Positions 25,355 to 38,351 of a stretch of 64,000 nt of DNA are shown piece after piece. Source of the stretch: Malurus cyaneus samueli (Eukaryota; Chordata; Aves; Passeriformes; Maluridae); the NCBI GenBank assembly GCA_009741485.1, contig CM019216.1:54850918-54914917 (forward strand). The letters are read 5' to 3'. The translations under genes and the position numbers were made by a program. The notes beneath the pieces were generated by a model, which searched no databases, was not told where the DNA came from, and saw nothing but the letters and a program-made list of their open reading frames with translations. Position 1 is the first letter of the stretch, and every line of letters starts with the position of its first letter.

Positions 25355-28300
25355 AAGTAGCTCAGGGAACCTTGAGAGGTCCATTTCTGAGAACCAAGCA
25401 TTTAAATCCTCAGTCTACACTCGCCCCATGGTGCATTCCAGTGACAGCAGGAATGTCTGCCAGCTTTCTCTCATGGCCTCAGCACTGAGGATATGTGGAT
25501 TTAAAGACAAGGTGATTTTCATGAATATCATGTTCGGTAGCTTGTGTGACAAGTCAGATGATGGATTTTATCCAGCTTTGAATACTACCCATCAAAGAAC
25601 TCGTGCTACTTTCCTAAGAAAGCACCAGTGCTGTTCATTGCACTCTGATGATGCAGATGATACTGTCCCACAGCTGCACAAAGCATGAGTACCTGTGCTA
25701 GCTATGCCTACTGTCCCTCAGAATAAATTATTCTTCAGGAAAGAGACGCAATGTTTTCATCTTTGACCTCTGCAATAGCAGATGGTAAAAATATAAGGGT
25801 GTTCTGTGATATTTTGAAGTAAAAGAAGGCTCAGATTGGAATACTTTTTCTCATTAAATATTTTTTAAAGTATCACCTTCTATTTCAGTGAAATAGAGTA
25901 CAGTAGCCTGCTCTTCTGTATTCTGCACTAGAGTACAATAAATCCTGATGCACTTTTTCACATTTGCTTTTTCAGAGGTGTGATGTTTTGAAAAGGTAAA
26001 ACACAGAGAATTTAGTAGACCTGTTTCAGACTTGTTGTCCTATGTGTTCAGGGAAGAAAAGAAGAATTAAAAATAAAATTAAAACCCAAAATAAATTTTT
26101 CAAAATCAGTGCTTTTGTTTCAAAGTGAAAGTTTTTCTTTTCTTGCCAAAAGGTTTAACAAAATCCTGGAGCCTGGGTGAATTTTGTATCAGCCCACCTC
26201 TAGTCTGCTCCTTGTCTAAAAGTTCTGCTGAACTCAGGCGTGGGAAGAAGGATATGGGTTTTGTTTTCCACATACTTATGAATATGTGGCTGTAATTTAT
26301 TGCATTAGGTGGTTTTCTGTTATCATCCTTTCTTTACTTCTGTCTCCTTCAAACTTTCTACCATAGTTAAATAGAATACAGCAGGCATGACTGTGGCCCC
26401 TGGAGAATTTCTTGTGTAGACTCATGCAAAGCCTTGACACAATTTTTTGATAGCAAACTAACATTGAACATGCCAAGAAAATGTTATTCTTCTCAAGTAC
26501 TCGAGAGGTGGGAAGTGCAAAAAGAAAAGATTTTTTTTTTCCATTTAGAGCACACTGTTTGTTAGGAGGAGAATAACACTGAACTCCATAGAAAACAAAT
26601 ATTAATGCAATTTAAATTTGTTCTTACATCTGTGTCTGTCACTTCAGATTCATGGCACGAGTGACAGAAATATTTTCTTGTAGGCCCAAGTAAACTGCTA
26701 AACCCTTGCAAGGAAAATGTTCCCTTTAATAAAGAAAAATATTTGTGTAGCAACGTCATCAGTTAGAAGTTTTAGAGTCACTCACAGCAGTCATGGACAA
26801 GTTATAAGAACTGAGGAGAGAGGTTCCTTGCCAAGAGCAACTCTTGCTTACTGCCAAGATGGCAAATACCTTATCTTCCCTGGCATCTCTCGTGTGTGGG
26901 AAACTCTCTTCCTCAAGCCTTCAGCAGTTTTAATGGTTACTTTTTTGTGTAAAGGCCTTTCAGCTCACTCACTTCAATTGAGCTTCCAGTGAAGTTAAGT
27001 GACCATCTTCACTTGTCCCCTGGAAGCCTTTTCATGTCCCTCAGACTGCTGTACTGCTAAGGTCTCTTGCAGGGTAGATGCTGGATGCCTTCTAAACCTT
27101 CTGTGTACAATAAAAGGAGACAGATTATCAGGCATCAGAGTGTCCCTCAGTTTTCAAGATCCCTGAGCATCTTATGAAAGGAAGAGCAGATAAAAAGATA
27201 TGACTCCTGCTCTGGATAGGAGACAAAGGAGGAAGCAAAATAAAATTGGTAGAAAAAGCCAACCTCCCTGTGCTAGCACCTGATGAGTTTCTTTGAAGAA
27301 TGTAATTTACAAGTGTTTGCAAGAGAACAACTGGTTTCATGTCTGCTCAGGAAGCTGGAGTAATGGATTGTTAAATAAGATTGGGGAGGTGAAACAGCAG
27401 GCTTACTCCTCTTACCTCACCAAGCTGAGTTCAAAACTATAAAGTCACAGCTCTAAGTACTAAATTGGCAATTCTCTGGAGAAAGTGCAATTGAGGAAAT
27501 TATGGACTGTCATGTTAGGAGACTTAGTGCAAATTTTGCAAGTCTCAGGCTACCCAAGTAATTAAAATTACACTTAGTAAGGAAGCAAATTCTTGTCTTC
27601 TATTGGAATGGAGTTTTGAACCTGCTTTAATTAGGTAGTCTTCCTGAAATGAGTGCCTAAGGTCTATGTCTGGTCAGTGAAGAGAGGAAGGTCTATCACA
27701 GGGCTGTATCATCTGCTTGTGCTGAAAGGGGACAAGCTTTTCCTGTTGGGAATTTTGAAAGCACTTTACATTTTCCACTGAGGAGAGCTGTTTCCTTCAC
27801 TGCTGATACTCAGAAATAAGTTCAAAGCTTAAACCCTGGGCAACATCATGAACATATCTATTAAAACAGTCATTTTAATAATTCTGTTTATCTTCATTAT
27901 TTTCTGATCTGAGCAAACCTCAGTAAGAAGTCCTGATTTGTCCTTGTAGACTGAATAATTTACTATCCTGACAATAATCAGTGCCCATAGGTGTATTGAG
28001 TCTGGCTTGGATGGAGTTCGTTTTCTTCGTAGCAATCTATATAGTGCTATGTTTTGGATTTTTGACCTAAACAGTGTTCATAACTCATTCATGTTTAGCT
28101 GCTGCTGAGCAGCGGTTGCACAGCATCACGGATTTCTCTGTTTCTCACATTGCCTTGTCTGTGAGCAGGCTGGGGGTGCACAAGAAGTTGTGAGGGGACG
28201 CAGCTGAGACCACAAGTGACCAAAGGGATATTCCATACCATATGGCACTCTGATCAGCAATAAAGGCTACAGAAAAAAAAGGAAGGATGGAGGTTCACAG

Positions 28301-29440
28301 CTGTAGCACCTGTTTTCCCAAGTCACTGTAACATGTGATGGAGCCTGGCTTTCTTGGACATGGCTGAACTGATGGGAAACTGAATGAATTCTTTGTTTCG
28401 CTTTATTTGTGCACACAGCTTTGCTTTGTCAATTAAACTCTTTATCTCAATGAAAGACTTTTGTCGCTTTCACCTTTCTGATTCTCTTCTCCATCCTGCT
28501 GGTGAGAAGTGTGCAAGCATCTGCTTGGGGCTGAGCTACCTACAACGATTATCCTATAACAATAGAGAAGTGCTCCAGATAGTTGTTACCTTTAAGGAAG
28601 AATTGTTAGAGGAAAACAAAAAAAAGTTTGTGATAAGATGTACTGAATAATTTTTCAATCTAATTTTTTTGCTGTTAACAAGTCTCTATTAGGCAAGATA
28701 CTATTTCCCCAAACAAAGGTGTGAATATTTGCCTTTGCTATTGTGCAAACAGAAGACTTAATACCTATTCTAACACAGGGCAGAACAGAAGAAAACAAAC
28801 ATCACATGACTAAAAAAAGATATTTTCAGAATTCTAATAATTTGTTTGAATATATGAACTATTGAACTCTTTGAACAGGAAGAAGGGAAATTTTTACTAA
28901 AATCTGCACATATTCTCCCCATTTTTATTAATGGTGAGGAAGTTGAGGCAATAAGGGGTTATTGATGTAAGAGCTATCATCAGTCACACATAGGTGGAAA
29001 CACTTCAGAAAATTCTTCTAATCCTGGTAAAGCATTGCCTTCCACATTAATAAATCCAGCAACATTTCCAGACAGGTATCTCTTGAGGAATTCATTTTAC
29101 TCAAATGTAAAGACCTGTGGAACTAGGGAAAGCATGTAATTACATTAGGTCCAGAGAATCTGTTACAATTGTTGATTAGGATTCTCTATTACAGAGAACC
29201 ACCCTAATGAATTAATTAACTAGAGCCCCCTGTATCTGAGAGAATAATAAAGTTAGTTACTTCTTTTAATCGTTATTTTTGCAGTTTTTTAGTGTAGACA
29301 ACTGAGGCAAGAACAAATCTGTACTCTTCCTGGGCAGTTCCGACTTACAAAACAAATTTGGCATCATAATCAGTTACTTCATTTTAACTGGGATTCTGAA
29401 ACATTTAATATTTTTTCAAAATTTTTATACACATTTCAGC

Positions 29441-29456
29441 TTTTTTTTTTTTTTTT
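29441..29456. repeat. Poly(T) tract, 16 bases
   Basis: Uninterrupted T run following CATTTCAGC. On the plus strand the preceding bases mimic an acceptor, but the gene is on the other strand. Confidence 0.85.
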
Positions 29457-31457
29457 CAAAATTTTGTCCAATCTCTCCTTGAATGGATTTTCCACTACAG
29501 AATCGTAGAAGATAGAGCTGGAAAATGCTAATTATATCACCTTTTCTGTCTTTTTGATTTAGCAAACACAAGTGATGTAACTATTCCTTTGATCACTTAT
29601 TTGACTTAATTTTGAAAACTAGCTAAAGGATTTTTCCATGCTCAATCTAATCTACTTAAAAAAAACCAAACTCATAACTCAAGCCCTGAAAGCCCCTGAA
29701 AGACAGTAAAAACAATTACTAGAGCAGCTGTAGGTACACCCTATGTTTTAAATCAATAATTACTCTAATTTAGATTTTTTATGCATAAGCTGTTTATATA
29801 ATTGTATTGCCTTCTAAGGACTGGAGGCAGTCTGAGGGTCACAAGAGCTTCAAAATAGAGTATCCCTGTCAAAAAAGATTTCTTGAGCTATAGCATACTT
29901 AAAAAATAAAATCAGTTGTCTTTAAACTTTAGAAATTACACTGTTATTTTATGGCTATTCGTATTCTTGTATGCAAGGCTCAGCACTAGCTGTACATGCA
30001 CAATGATGGGCTTTATTTCCAATCAGGAAATAGATGTATTCAGGGTGGATAATTCTATGAAAACATTATCTCTGGGGTTGTTAAAAAATAAGCAGAGTGC
30101 TAGGAATCAGTAGCAAAACTCAAAAGCAGACACAAAACATGGTGCACCCATGTCTTGACCACTAAAGCAGATCTGGTCACATCTCAGACAGGAAATAGTG
30201 AAATAGGAAAGGTACATAGAGAGACACAAGGTGGGTGAGTAGATTGGACAGATAAGGATAAATCGTGGTCTGAGTGAGTTCTGTATCACAGAGATTAAAA
30301 TAGAGAAGACTGTGGAAGAAAAAGCAGCTGAAGAGAGATATGAGAGCTCTGTAAAATCTTGACCATCCTGGGAACAATTAGTCACTGTTCTTCACAGTCA
30401 TAAGAAGAAGGAAGCATCAAATTAAATACGTTTCTAGTAGGTTAATACAAATAAAAGGGAGTAATACTTCGTGGAGTGCACAGGCCCATGGCAGAATTTA
30501 TTGCTACAGGAAACCCTGGATGCAAAAAGTTTAGATGAGTTCAGGAAGTCACTTCAGAAAATGGCCTGACAAATTAAGGAAAAAAAATTCCATCAAGGTC
30601 TATAAACCACAAAGAAATGAACTTTGGGCCAGGAAATCTCTAAGTTGCAGGTTGACAGTAGTTGTGAGGTGTTTTACTGTGGATAGGTTGAGGAGGTGCA
30701 TGTCCACTTGTTTTATCCTTTCCTTGTGGTATCTGATAAAGGTCACTTCCTGAAATAGGATACTGAGATAAATGAATCTCTGGCCTGTAACAGTATACTT
30801 TATATTGTCCTCTTGTCCCAGATCAGAGAGAAAAGTGACAAAGCATCCTCTCTATACTTCCTATTTAATACATTTCCACCTATTTTGCAATATGGATTGA
30901 ACATATTGCAAAGTGCCTTGGTAAAAGCATGAGCTCTGGCTCATCCTTGCTCCAATTATACTCTGCCTCCAGGTGAAACTGGAAGGAACAGCCAAGGCAG
31001 GTTCACCCTGCTACTGCCTCCAGGATTTGGCAGTTTCTTGGAAAAAAAACCCTGCCCCTTTTGATACTCTTTTGATGCATACACGCTGGTATGTATTTTT
31101 AAATATACTGAGGCAAATAGCCTCAGAGTTTAGATTGGGACCAGATGGCTGATTGAAGTGAAAATAACAGATACACAGAGGAATGGTCACTCAAAAAAAC
31201 CTGAACTGTCTAGGTAATATGATGCACAGACTCTGAAGAATACTGCATGTCATTTATCTTATGTTTCAATACTGTGTTCATAAAAATAAGAAAGACCTGA
31301 TGCATTTCAAAAAATTGAGAATTTAAAGCTATTTCCGAAACTGACTTTAAATCTTTGATTTTACCAATGAACTCTTTGTTGAGGAAGGGACAAGTATCCA
31401 CTAAAACGATGCCACAAAATTTAAAAGAATAAAGTGGATTCATGTTTTGATTATAGA

Positions 31458-31490
31458 ATATATATATATATATTAGTAATATATATATTA
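31458..31490. repeat. Interrupted (AT)n microsatellite
   Basis: Two AT runs separated by TTAGTA, close to 400 bp inside the donor end of intron 2. Confidence 0.9.
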
Positions 31491-31878
31491 CACCACATAT
31501 TCACATTTAGGACCATCTCCTTTTTATCTTCCTGAATGCAGAGAACTGCACTATCAAAAGTACAAGCAGGAAAAATATATTTTGAATGAAAGCTATGAAA
31601 TGTTCATTATTGAGTCTCTCAGTCACAAATACAAGTTTTACAACTGTAAATGTCCTCATTTAGTTATGGCTTAAGTAGGGTAAATATAAGTTGAATTTAC
31701 TATTCTTTCCTCTTCCCCCTTACAAAATGTCCAACCAAATCAGGGAATTTTTACATAAAATTTTAAAGTGAAAAGTTAAATTGTGCCTCCTCTCCCAGAA
31801 GGCTACATGTTCCCAGTGCTTTCCATTCTCATAGTTTACCTGTGGCAGATATGGAAGCAAATATACTACAGGACATAC

Positions 31879-31997
31879 CATGAACAGCTGCAGCAACAGC
31901 ACCAACAAAAGCAACATGTGTTGTTGGGCCTTTGGTTTCCAGGTGCTTGAGACACAGCTGATGTTCCTTCATTTTGTGACTGCTGCCTCTTTCTCAT
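31879..31997 (-). CDS. RGS17: RGS17 first coding exon: N-terminus and cysteine string
   Basis: Encodes residues 1-39 plus the first two bases of codon 40. The start ATG at 31997-31995 is chosen because it begins the conserved MRKRQQSQNEG; it has G at -3 and A at +4, an acceptable initiation context. Residues 28-40 form the cysteine string, with Cys at 28, 29, 31, 33-36, 38 and 40 (codon 40 is completed by the next exon). In this family the string is palmitoylated and tethers the protein to membranes. The exon ends at TG followed by the donor GTATGT (31878 downward). Without splicing the frame would stop after Trp-Tyr-Val-Leu, which supports the donor. The 5' boundary of the whole exon is less certain than the coding part. 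Confidence 0.96.
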
Positions 31998-32022
31998 TTC
32001 AGCTACTTCAGTGCCCAAGTGG
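31998..32022 (-). other. RGS17: Probable 5' UTR part of RGS17 exon 2
   Basis: On the minus strand a pyrimidine-containing stretch ending TTCTTATAG lies just above 32022 and is the best acceptor ahead of the start codon. That leaves 25 nt of leader before the ATG. A second AG, in CACTGAAG, lies closer to the ATG and could serve instead. The leader is open in the coding frame, so the start is decided by conservation, not by an upstream stop. The transcript's first exon is not in the window. Confidence 0.55.
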
Positions 32023-34880
32023 CTATAAGAACACAGACATAAGAGATGTACAGAATTACTACAGGCTGTCATAAATTACATTTACATTTTTACAGCAATC
32101 TCTGATTCAACTGGTTCTCACAGCTCATGGCAACAAAAGCACGTGACCATCAAGTGAGCCAGCCAAGAAGCAGTTCCATTGTGTCAAAAGCAGTTTCCAG
32201 AAGACCATATTTCAGTGACACTCTTGCACTCCTATGCTGTTGAATCATGCCCCTTCTTACTGCTTTGGCTGGACTCAAAGGGCTGTTTATTATCAGTGTT
32301 TTTAACAACAAGCCACATAGTTTGTGTAGCACTCGGTAAAGATTGAGTTGTTCCTTATCATAGGACTATCACAGCTCTTTCCATTGCACTAAAAATACTG
32401 CTAAATGTTTATTCACTTTAAACATGAGTTGGAAACTGATCTTTTTTACTTTTTGACTTCTTTAGTCTATGCTGGACCAGTGAAATTGATATGATATTAT
32501 ATCATGGGCACTAAGAGCTGCCTGGTAAGAGCCAAGATTGTTATACATCAAAAATAAGAAGCTTGCTACTTAAGAGTTATTCTTAGTAAATAAAATGAAT
32601 AATAAACATGTATTAATAAAATACTTTCCCCCCTTTGAGTCTACTTTATGGTCACAGATCTCTTGCTCATTGCCAGCTTTTCCTAGGTTTTATTTGGCCA
32701 AAGTTTTTTCCTCCCAGTGATTTCAAATATGCAGCTGGAAGTATGCATTATCTAGTTTTTAAAACTTCAACATTTATTTCTAAGTTACATTATTTAGGAA
32801 GATTTAGATGTCAGGGTCCTTCTAATGGCTCACATCTTTGTACAACTGTAAGTTTCCAGAGCAATGGCTAGTACAAACATTTAAATTAGCCTAAATTTAG
32901 TACTTTTGCCTTTGAAGAAGCACTAGTAGGTTACTGTGGGGAAGAGCGTGATTTAAAACAGAAGAGGGTAGAGGTGGCCTGGTGTGAGCAGCATGCACTG
33001 TGCTCCACACTCCCAGAGCATCCTGCTGCAACCAGGAGTGCTGGGGAAAGGCAAACTCAGATTGATTTGCCACCTAGGGACACCATGTACAGACAAACAA
33101 GAGATGTGCCACTTCTACATGCATTCAGGCAGCAGCTGCGAGAGTTTTCATTTACATGGTGGCTAAAACTCCCGAGGTTTTTATTCTGTAATAGTGTCCT
33201 AGACAGCTTACACACAATCACACACAACAAGGATACTAAGCTTCAGAACGCAAACTTATGCTCCAAAACTCAAGGTTGGGGGTTATTTTGGCTTCTTGCA
33301 TAGCTCCCTTTCCATGTACACTGTCATTGAGTAGAACCAAGTATTTTCAAGTGTTTTACCAAATCAAACAATGAAGGACCGTTTAATTATCCATGACAGG
33401 TTATGTTATTGATATTCCTTACGGTTTACAGGTACTCGTGAAAATTAAAATGATATACAAACAAGACCCACACCTTTCTTCTTGTGTCAAATAGAAACCT
33501 CTGGTGTTAGCAAGATATGCTCTGGCGTAACTGAATAACTGCCCACGTTTTAAAAACAGGAAGGAAGGAAAACTGTTGGAGCATAATATGTAGCTCAGAG
33601 AGTAAGTGACTGTATGAAGCCTCTTTCTCCAAATTGCAGCGCAGAACTTCTGCTGACTGTGCATGATGCAGTTAAATTATTTCATAGATAGCTTTACAGT
33701 GTCATGCTGTGAATTGGTATTTTCTTCAGCAAGTGCAATGACTATGGTTAAAGGAAATAAAGCCAGATATTTTCACTTGGAATACAGAGATTTTAGAAAT
33801 ATTTGTACAACATAAAAACAAACAAAAAATATTAGTTTCAGAAACCAGTCAATTACCTGTATTTAGGCATTTGCTGGGCTGTAACCCCATTCATTCCAAC
33901 TGTGTACCTGAAGTCAAGCTTTTTTTTTTACAATTTTAGCTGTTTATAAAATATGTACTATGACTGGAATATGTCACACTATAAATAAAGGGTGCAGGAT
34001 GAAGGTAATCCATTCAGACATGATGATGGCAGGTGGTGACTTTGCTGTAGTTTCACAATAACTTGAACACACCACAGGATGCTGCTGCTGCCACTAAAAT
34101 GAATACCCCTCTCCTTTTTGTCCTGCACAGCTGAGTCACTCATTCCCTCACCTGAGCTGTTCCCCTTCTCTGTGTTGGCAGCAGCATTTGTACAGGTATG
34201 TGGTAAATTGGATAAAAGAATAGGCATGATTTAAATTTAATCTAAAATTAGAAAAAAAAATAGTTTAACTTGTTTTAATTCCCTTTCCTGTTTATCTCAG
34301 GGAGATGTGAACACTTGGGCCTGAGCAAGGGAGAAAACAGAACATCAGGCAAGCAAAGACAGTGTGGGGATCACTTTCTTCCATTCCTGCTCATACTGTC
34401 AGAAAATGATGGTGAAATGGGTGGGAATTGTGCAGCTGCAGAAAGGCAAAATCTGCAACTGCAGTTCCCAACACAGAACACAGCAGAGAAGGACAGTTAA
34501 AAGTGGGGTTTCACAGGATTGGTTCACACCTTTAATCCTGCCCAGCAACCTCAACCACTGAACATTCTCCAGCATTCATTTTTTTGTTATGGACAACCAT
34601 GGCCAACTGTTTCAGAGGTGTGCAAGTCTGGTAGGACACAGAGTTGTGAAGATACATGGCTCTCCATTGTAGAGTATTTCAGGAGAAATGGCTTCATCCC
34701 AGGCTTCCCAGAGCCAGTCCAGCCAGCTTTTAGAGCGGAGCTGCTTGCTTTGCTCTATCTGCTCTGGAGCATCGGGAGGCACATAACTCATCCTCTTTTT
34801 GGCCATGCATTATTTGGAGAAGGAAGAAGGCAGTCCTTGATCGCAGGTACAGTTATATTTATCTATTTAGGCTGTATTTG

Positions 34881-34957
34881 AAAAAAAAAAAAAAAAAAAA
34901 AAAACAAACCAAAAAAACCAAAAAGGAAACAGATAAAAGAAAAAAAAATAATCAAAG
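34881..34957. repeat. A-rich low-complexity tract
   Basis: A run of 24 A followed by A/C-rich and then A/G-rich sequence, ending beside the CR1 copy. The A residues are on the plus strand while the adjacent CR1 is on the minus strand, so this is not that element's tail. Confidence 0.85.
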
Positions 34958-35170
34958 AGTCATAGAATGGCCTGGGTTGCAATAGACCTTAAAGATCATC
35001 TAGTTACAATCTCCCTGCCATGGCCACGGACACTTTTCACTTGACCAGGTTCCTCAAAGCCCCATCCAACCTGGCTTTGAACACTGCCAGGGATGGGGCA
35101 CCCACAACTTCTCTTGGCAACCTTTTCCAATATCTCACCACTCTCAGAGTAAAAACATTATTTTCCAAAG
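34958..35170 (-). mobile_element. CR1 LINE 3' end with remnant of ORF2
   Basis: Starts on the plus strand with TCATAGAATGG, the reverse complement of the CR1 3' terminus with its ATTCTATGA unit, followed by CTTAAAGATCATCTAGTTAC and CACTGCCAGGGATGGGGCAC, typical CR1 3' sequence. Read on the minus strand, about 35156 to 35037, it still encodes the ORF2 carboxyl terminus pattern RVVRYWKRLPREVVGAPSLA then VFKARLDGAL. It is strongly 5'-truncated, as nearly all CR1 copies are, and inactive. It lies in the same sense as RGS17. The right boundary is approximate. Confidence 0.95.
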
Positions 35171-38100
35171 GAAGAAAGGAAAAAAGAGTGAGCAACTTCC
35201 CAAAATCCTGTATATGCAAGGAGAGTTTGCATTCTGGCCCTAGTACAATAAAGCATTAATTGCAAAGCCAGTGAAGTGCTGCAATGAGAATATTTGAAAT
35301 GGGTTCTAAACATGGATACTCTATAGTGGAAGTATCTTTAGCTTCCTAATATAACTGGAAAAGATCTTACAAGCACAGTGGGAAATTGTATTTGATCCAT
35401 TTAGATTGCTGTGTCTCACAGTACAAAGAGATTCTGCATGGCATGACTGGTGCACTGACCAATAAAAGCATGAGGCTGAAAATCCAAGCAACAGGACAAT
35501 GTTCTCAGTGAGTACCATGAAGAGTTCACTCCACCAGCTTAACCACTGGCTGAAAGTCAAAGCCATCAGCCCTGTTCTTCTGCTTGTTATATTCTCTTGG
35601 AGAGCTTCTAAGCTGAAGTTGATAAGAAATATGAAAAACCCACCTTGTGACGCAAAACTGTAATATGTTTACTGAGGATGTAGTAGAATGGGCGGAAACT
35701 TTAGTTTCACGCTTATTTTGGTCGGATTTCATGTTTCATGTTTTATTTGCAAATACCAGATGTCATCTACGCAAAACAGTAATTGATTTCATTAGATTAT
35801 TTAGAATGCAGAAGCAGGAATATCTTAATTCTTGGCTATATTTAGAGACTGAGTAGACAGAGGGTTTATATTTGGTGCCTTAGTCCAAGGCACGAGAAAG
35901 AAATTCAGAATCTTTGATTCAGCAAGTCACTCTGATGAGATGAACAATTTTTCTGAAGTGTGAAAGTTAGTACATAACTGTGAAGGACTAGAACGTTGTG
36001 AACTGATTCTGAGTAGTCTTTCTAGAATAGTAGTACAAATAGTACATGTTGTCTCCAAGATCGCAGTTTGCCTTTTAGGTTTTTCAACATTTTCATTCTT
36101 CCTGAGACCCTCTAGCTTGGCGAAAGTACCGGATGGTGACAATGAGCCTTTTGTCCAATTGAATTGTTTTTCTCCTTGGTGCTCTACATATGATCTCTCA
36201 GACCCTCACATCTCAGGTGCCAATTTCTTTGGCCAGTTTTACATCTGCTTTTTTGCCTCTATTTGGTGGCATGGTTTACTGACAGTGTTATGATTTCCAT
36301 TTGTAGTGATAGGAAATAGGAATAATATTCCAGCTTGCTTGACTGACTCATTCTCTTGGGGGTGGGTAGGTATTATGGCCCTTTGAGCAATCCCATAATC
36401 ATGAAAGATTTCATTTTGCAGAACATCTGCTGTCCCTACTCTGTGGCTGAGGAAAGGTACCCAAGGGTACAGCAACTGTTTATTGTACCAGTTATGAGAC
36501 AGGTGGCTCTTCTAGCTGCAGTGCAAAAAAGTCTGTGCAGCCCTGCATGTATCTTCAACCTTGCAGTGCTGGAAGATTATGAAAACTAAAAAATCCTTAG
36601 AAATTTGGAGTAAGGTTTCCTATTAGTTTTGCAACCAATGGCACAAGGATCTATTTCTGTGGTTAGATAGTGTAATTACCACTTATTCCACTGGGTTCCT
36701 GGGAGTAATTATTACAGAAATCCCCTTGTGCACAGAGCACTGTCTTGGGAAGAGAGCTCAGAAGAAATAACTGATGGAAGAATAATTTGGTTTATTACAT
36801 TGATACCTGAGAAGCCTTGTTGAATGCAGGCTACAGTCCTTTCAAATTCCACAGGGTACCTCTAGAAAATGAAAATAAGGCAATTTCTGAATCACTGCAC
36901 CTCCCTGACTCTCCACCTCCTGCAGGATTTGTGTTAAGATTTAGCTAGATTTTAAAGTGTTTTCCCCAGAGATCCACAGGACATGGCAAAAACCACAGGC
37001 TACATAATTTCAATCATTTAATTTGATGCCTCTCATCTGATGAAGAGATTTTTTCTTCCTTTTCTTTTTTTTTCCCTGGCTTCAAAAGGCTGTCATTACA
37101 GTACTGCAAGTTATCTGAACTTTTGGCATTGTCCCATCCATCTGCCTCTGCTCGTTTTGGAGCCTCCCTTGCACATGACACTCCTGTGTCGATAATTTCT
37201 GTCCGCCTCTTAGCATTATGAGAGCATTCCCTGGAGAGGCTCATGCACTAGGTAATCAGAGAAAAATCCTGAAACTCCACAGGGAATTGGGAAGTTTCTA
37301 TTGTATCTCCTGCAACCATTACTTAATGGCTGTTTTGAAAGACAGAGATCATATAAGGGTGAGGATAAACACTCTCTTTTATACAGCCAGGAAGTGGCAT
37401 TTTGTCTTTTGTTGCAGGTAGGACACATAATGGCTTAGATTTCAGAACAGAATTGGTGCAGAATCAGCTAGAGCAATCTGTCATTTTTCAAACTTTGCAA
37501 TAGGCAAGAAAGATCACCTTGCAAAAGAAAGGTGCAGTCAATGACTTAAGGATATAGAGGGTGATTTACTCTGCAGGCAAGAAACTCAGCCCTTAAAATA
37601 ACTTTTTTTCTTTTTTTTTTTGTGATTTGTCACATCAGTTGTTCCACATTGCTTTACTTCTTTTGACTTTGACAATAAAGGACCAAAACATCAACTGTGT
37701 AGATTATATAAATTCATACTTTATACCAGCCTATTTCAGACCCAGATGTGACTCTATCAATTGCTTAACCATACTTAATGTTTGCACTGTCTTTACTGGC
37801 ATTCACTTGATTCCTAATTGTTTTTAAGTCTAGAGATTTTGAAGGCCTTCAAACCCTTAGTATTAAAGTAGACACTGTCTATTTAAGACTCCATCCAGGC
37901 TTCACTGTAAGAACCAAAATGTACGCTAAGGAAAACTTTATAACCATCGGATTCAAGACTTCAAACTACCATTTTCAATTTTCCATGTATGTGGAAAATC
38001 TCAATGTTTATAAGAACAGAGTTACATTAACACATATTTGAATTTTGTAAATTAGTTATTTGGGGGATAATTGGATGATCTTTAGAAGATTTTTATTGGT

Positions 38101-38298
38101 TGCTTGGGTTTTAGTTTCCTAAAATAGTCCCTAATAGAGTGATAGAGATAACCCTGAAGTACTGTTACATTTTTTTTCAAATAGTCAGAGTTTTTTCAGT
38201 AGTCAGTCAATTTTTAGTGTATAGACTACTTTTTTAGCTTGAAACACTAGCAAAACGCCTCAGAGAATGCCACAATGTGATACAGATCTAATGATCTT

Positions 38299-38351
38299 TG
38301 ATATGCTACTTGTTTTAAATCCAGTCTGATATGGTATCTGTTTTAAATCCA
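38299..38351. repeat. Diverged 25-bp tandem duplication
   Basis: Copies at 38299-38323 and 38327-38351 share TGATATG and TGTTTTAAATCCA-type sequence and differ at about three positions, with a 28-bp period. Older than the exact duplication at 17383. Confidence 0.75.

Larger units (their letters stand above)
10490..31878 (-). other. RGS17: RGS17 intron 2 (21.4 kb)
   Basis: Donor GTATGT at 31878, acceptor TTGCAG at 10490. It holds a CR1 fragment (about 20205-20465), the duplication around an N at 17383-17499, homopolymer T tracts near 23071, 25338 and 29441, and an AT repeat at 31458. Open frames such as 17688-18092 and 25281-25688 have no recognisable domain. No RNA gene is identified. Confidence 0.9.
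5003..31997 (-). other. RGS17: RGS17 coding span (four coding exons, three introns)
   Basis: Four minus-strand exons join in frame at canonical GT/AG sites: 31879-31997, 10400-10489, 8308-8542 and 5003-5191. Together they give 210 codons plus a stop, the length I recall for mammalian RGS17. The layout is N-terminal cysteine string (about residues 28-40), variable linker (41-80) and RGS box (about 84-200). The RZ subfamily (RGS17, RGS19, RGS20) speeds GTP hydrolysis by Gi, Go and especially Gz alpha subunits at membranes. RGS17 is favoured over RGS20 and RGS19 by the start MRKRQQSQNEG, the linker and the C-terminal tail, which I recall as RGS17-like. The family call is near certain; the paralogue call rests on remembered sequences. 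Confidence 0.96.

Noticed and set aside
25281..25688. 135-codon plus-strand open frame
   Set aside because: It runs through a poly(T) tract coding for a Phe run and has no family similarity.
29500..29545. CAGAATCGTAGAA-type sequence as a CR1 or older LINE tip
   Set aside because: Similarity is brief and stops at once; a repeat-library search would be needed.
35037..35219. 60-codon minus-strand open frame as a separate gene
   Set aside because: It is the decayed ORF2 end of the CR1 copy, already annotated as a mobile element.
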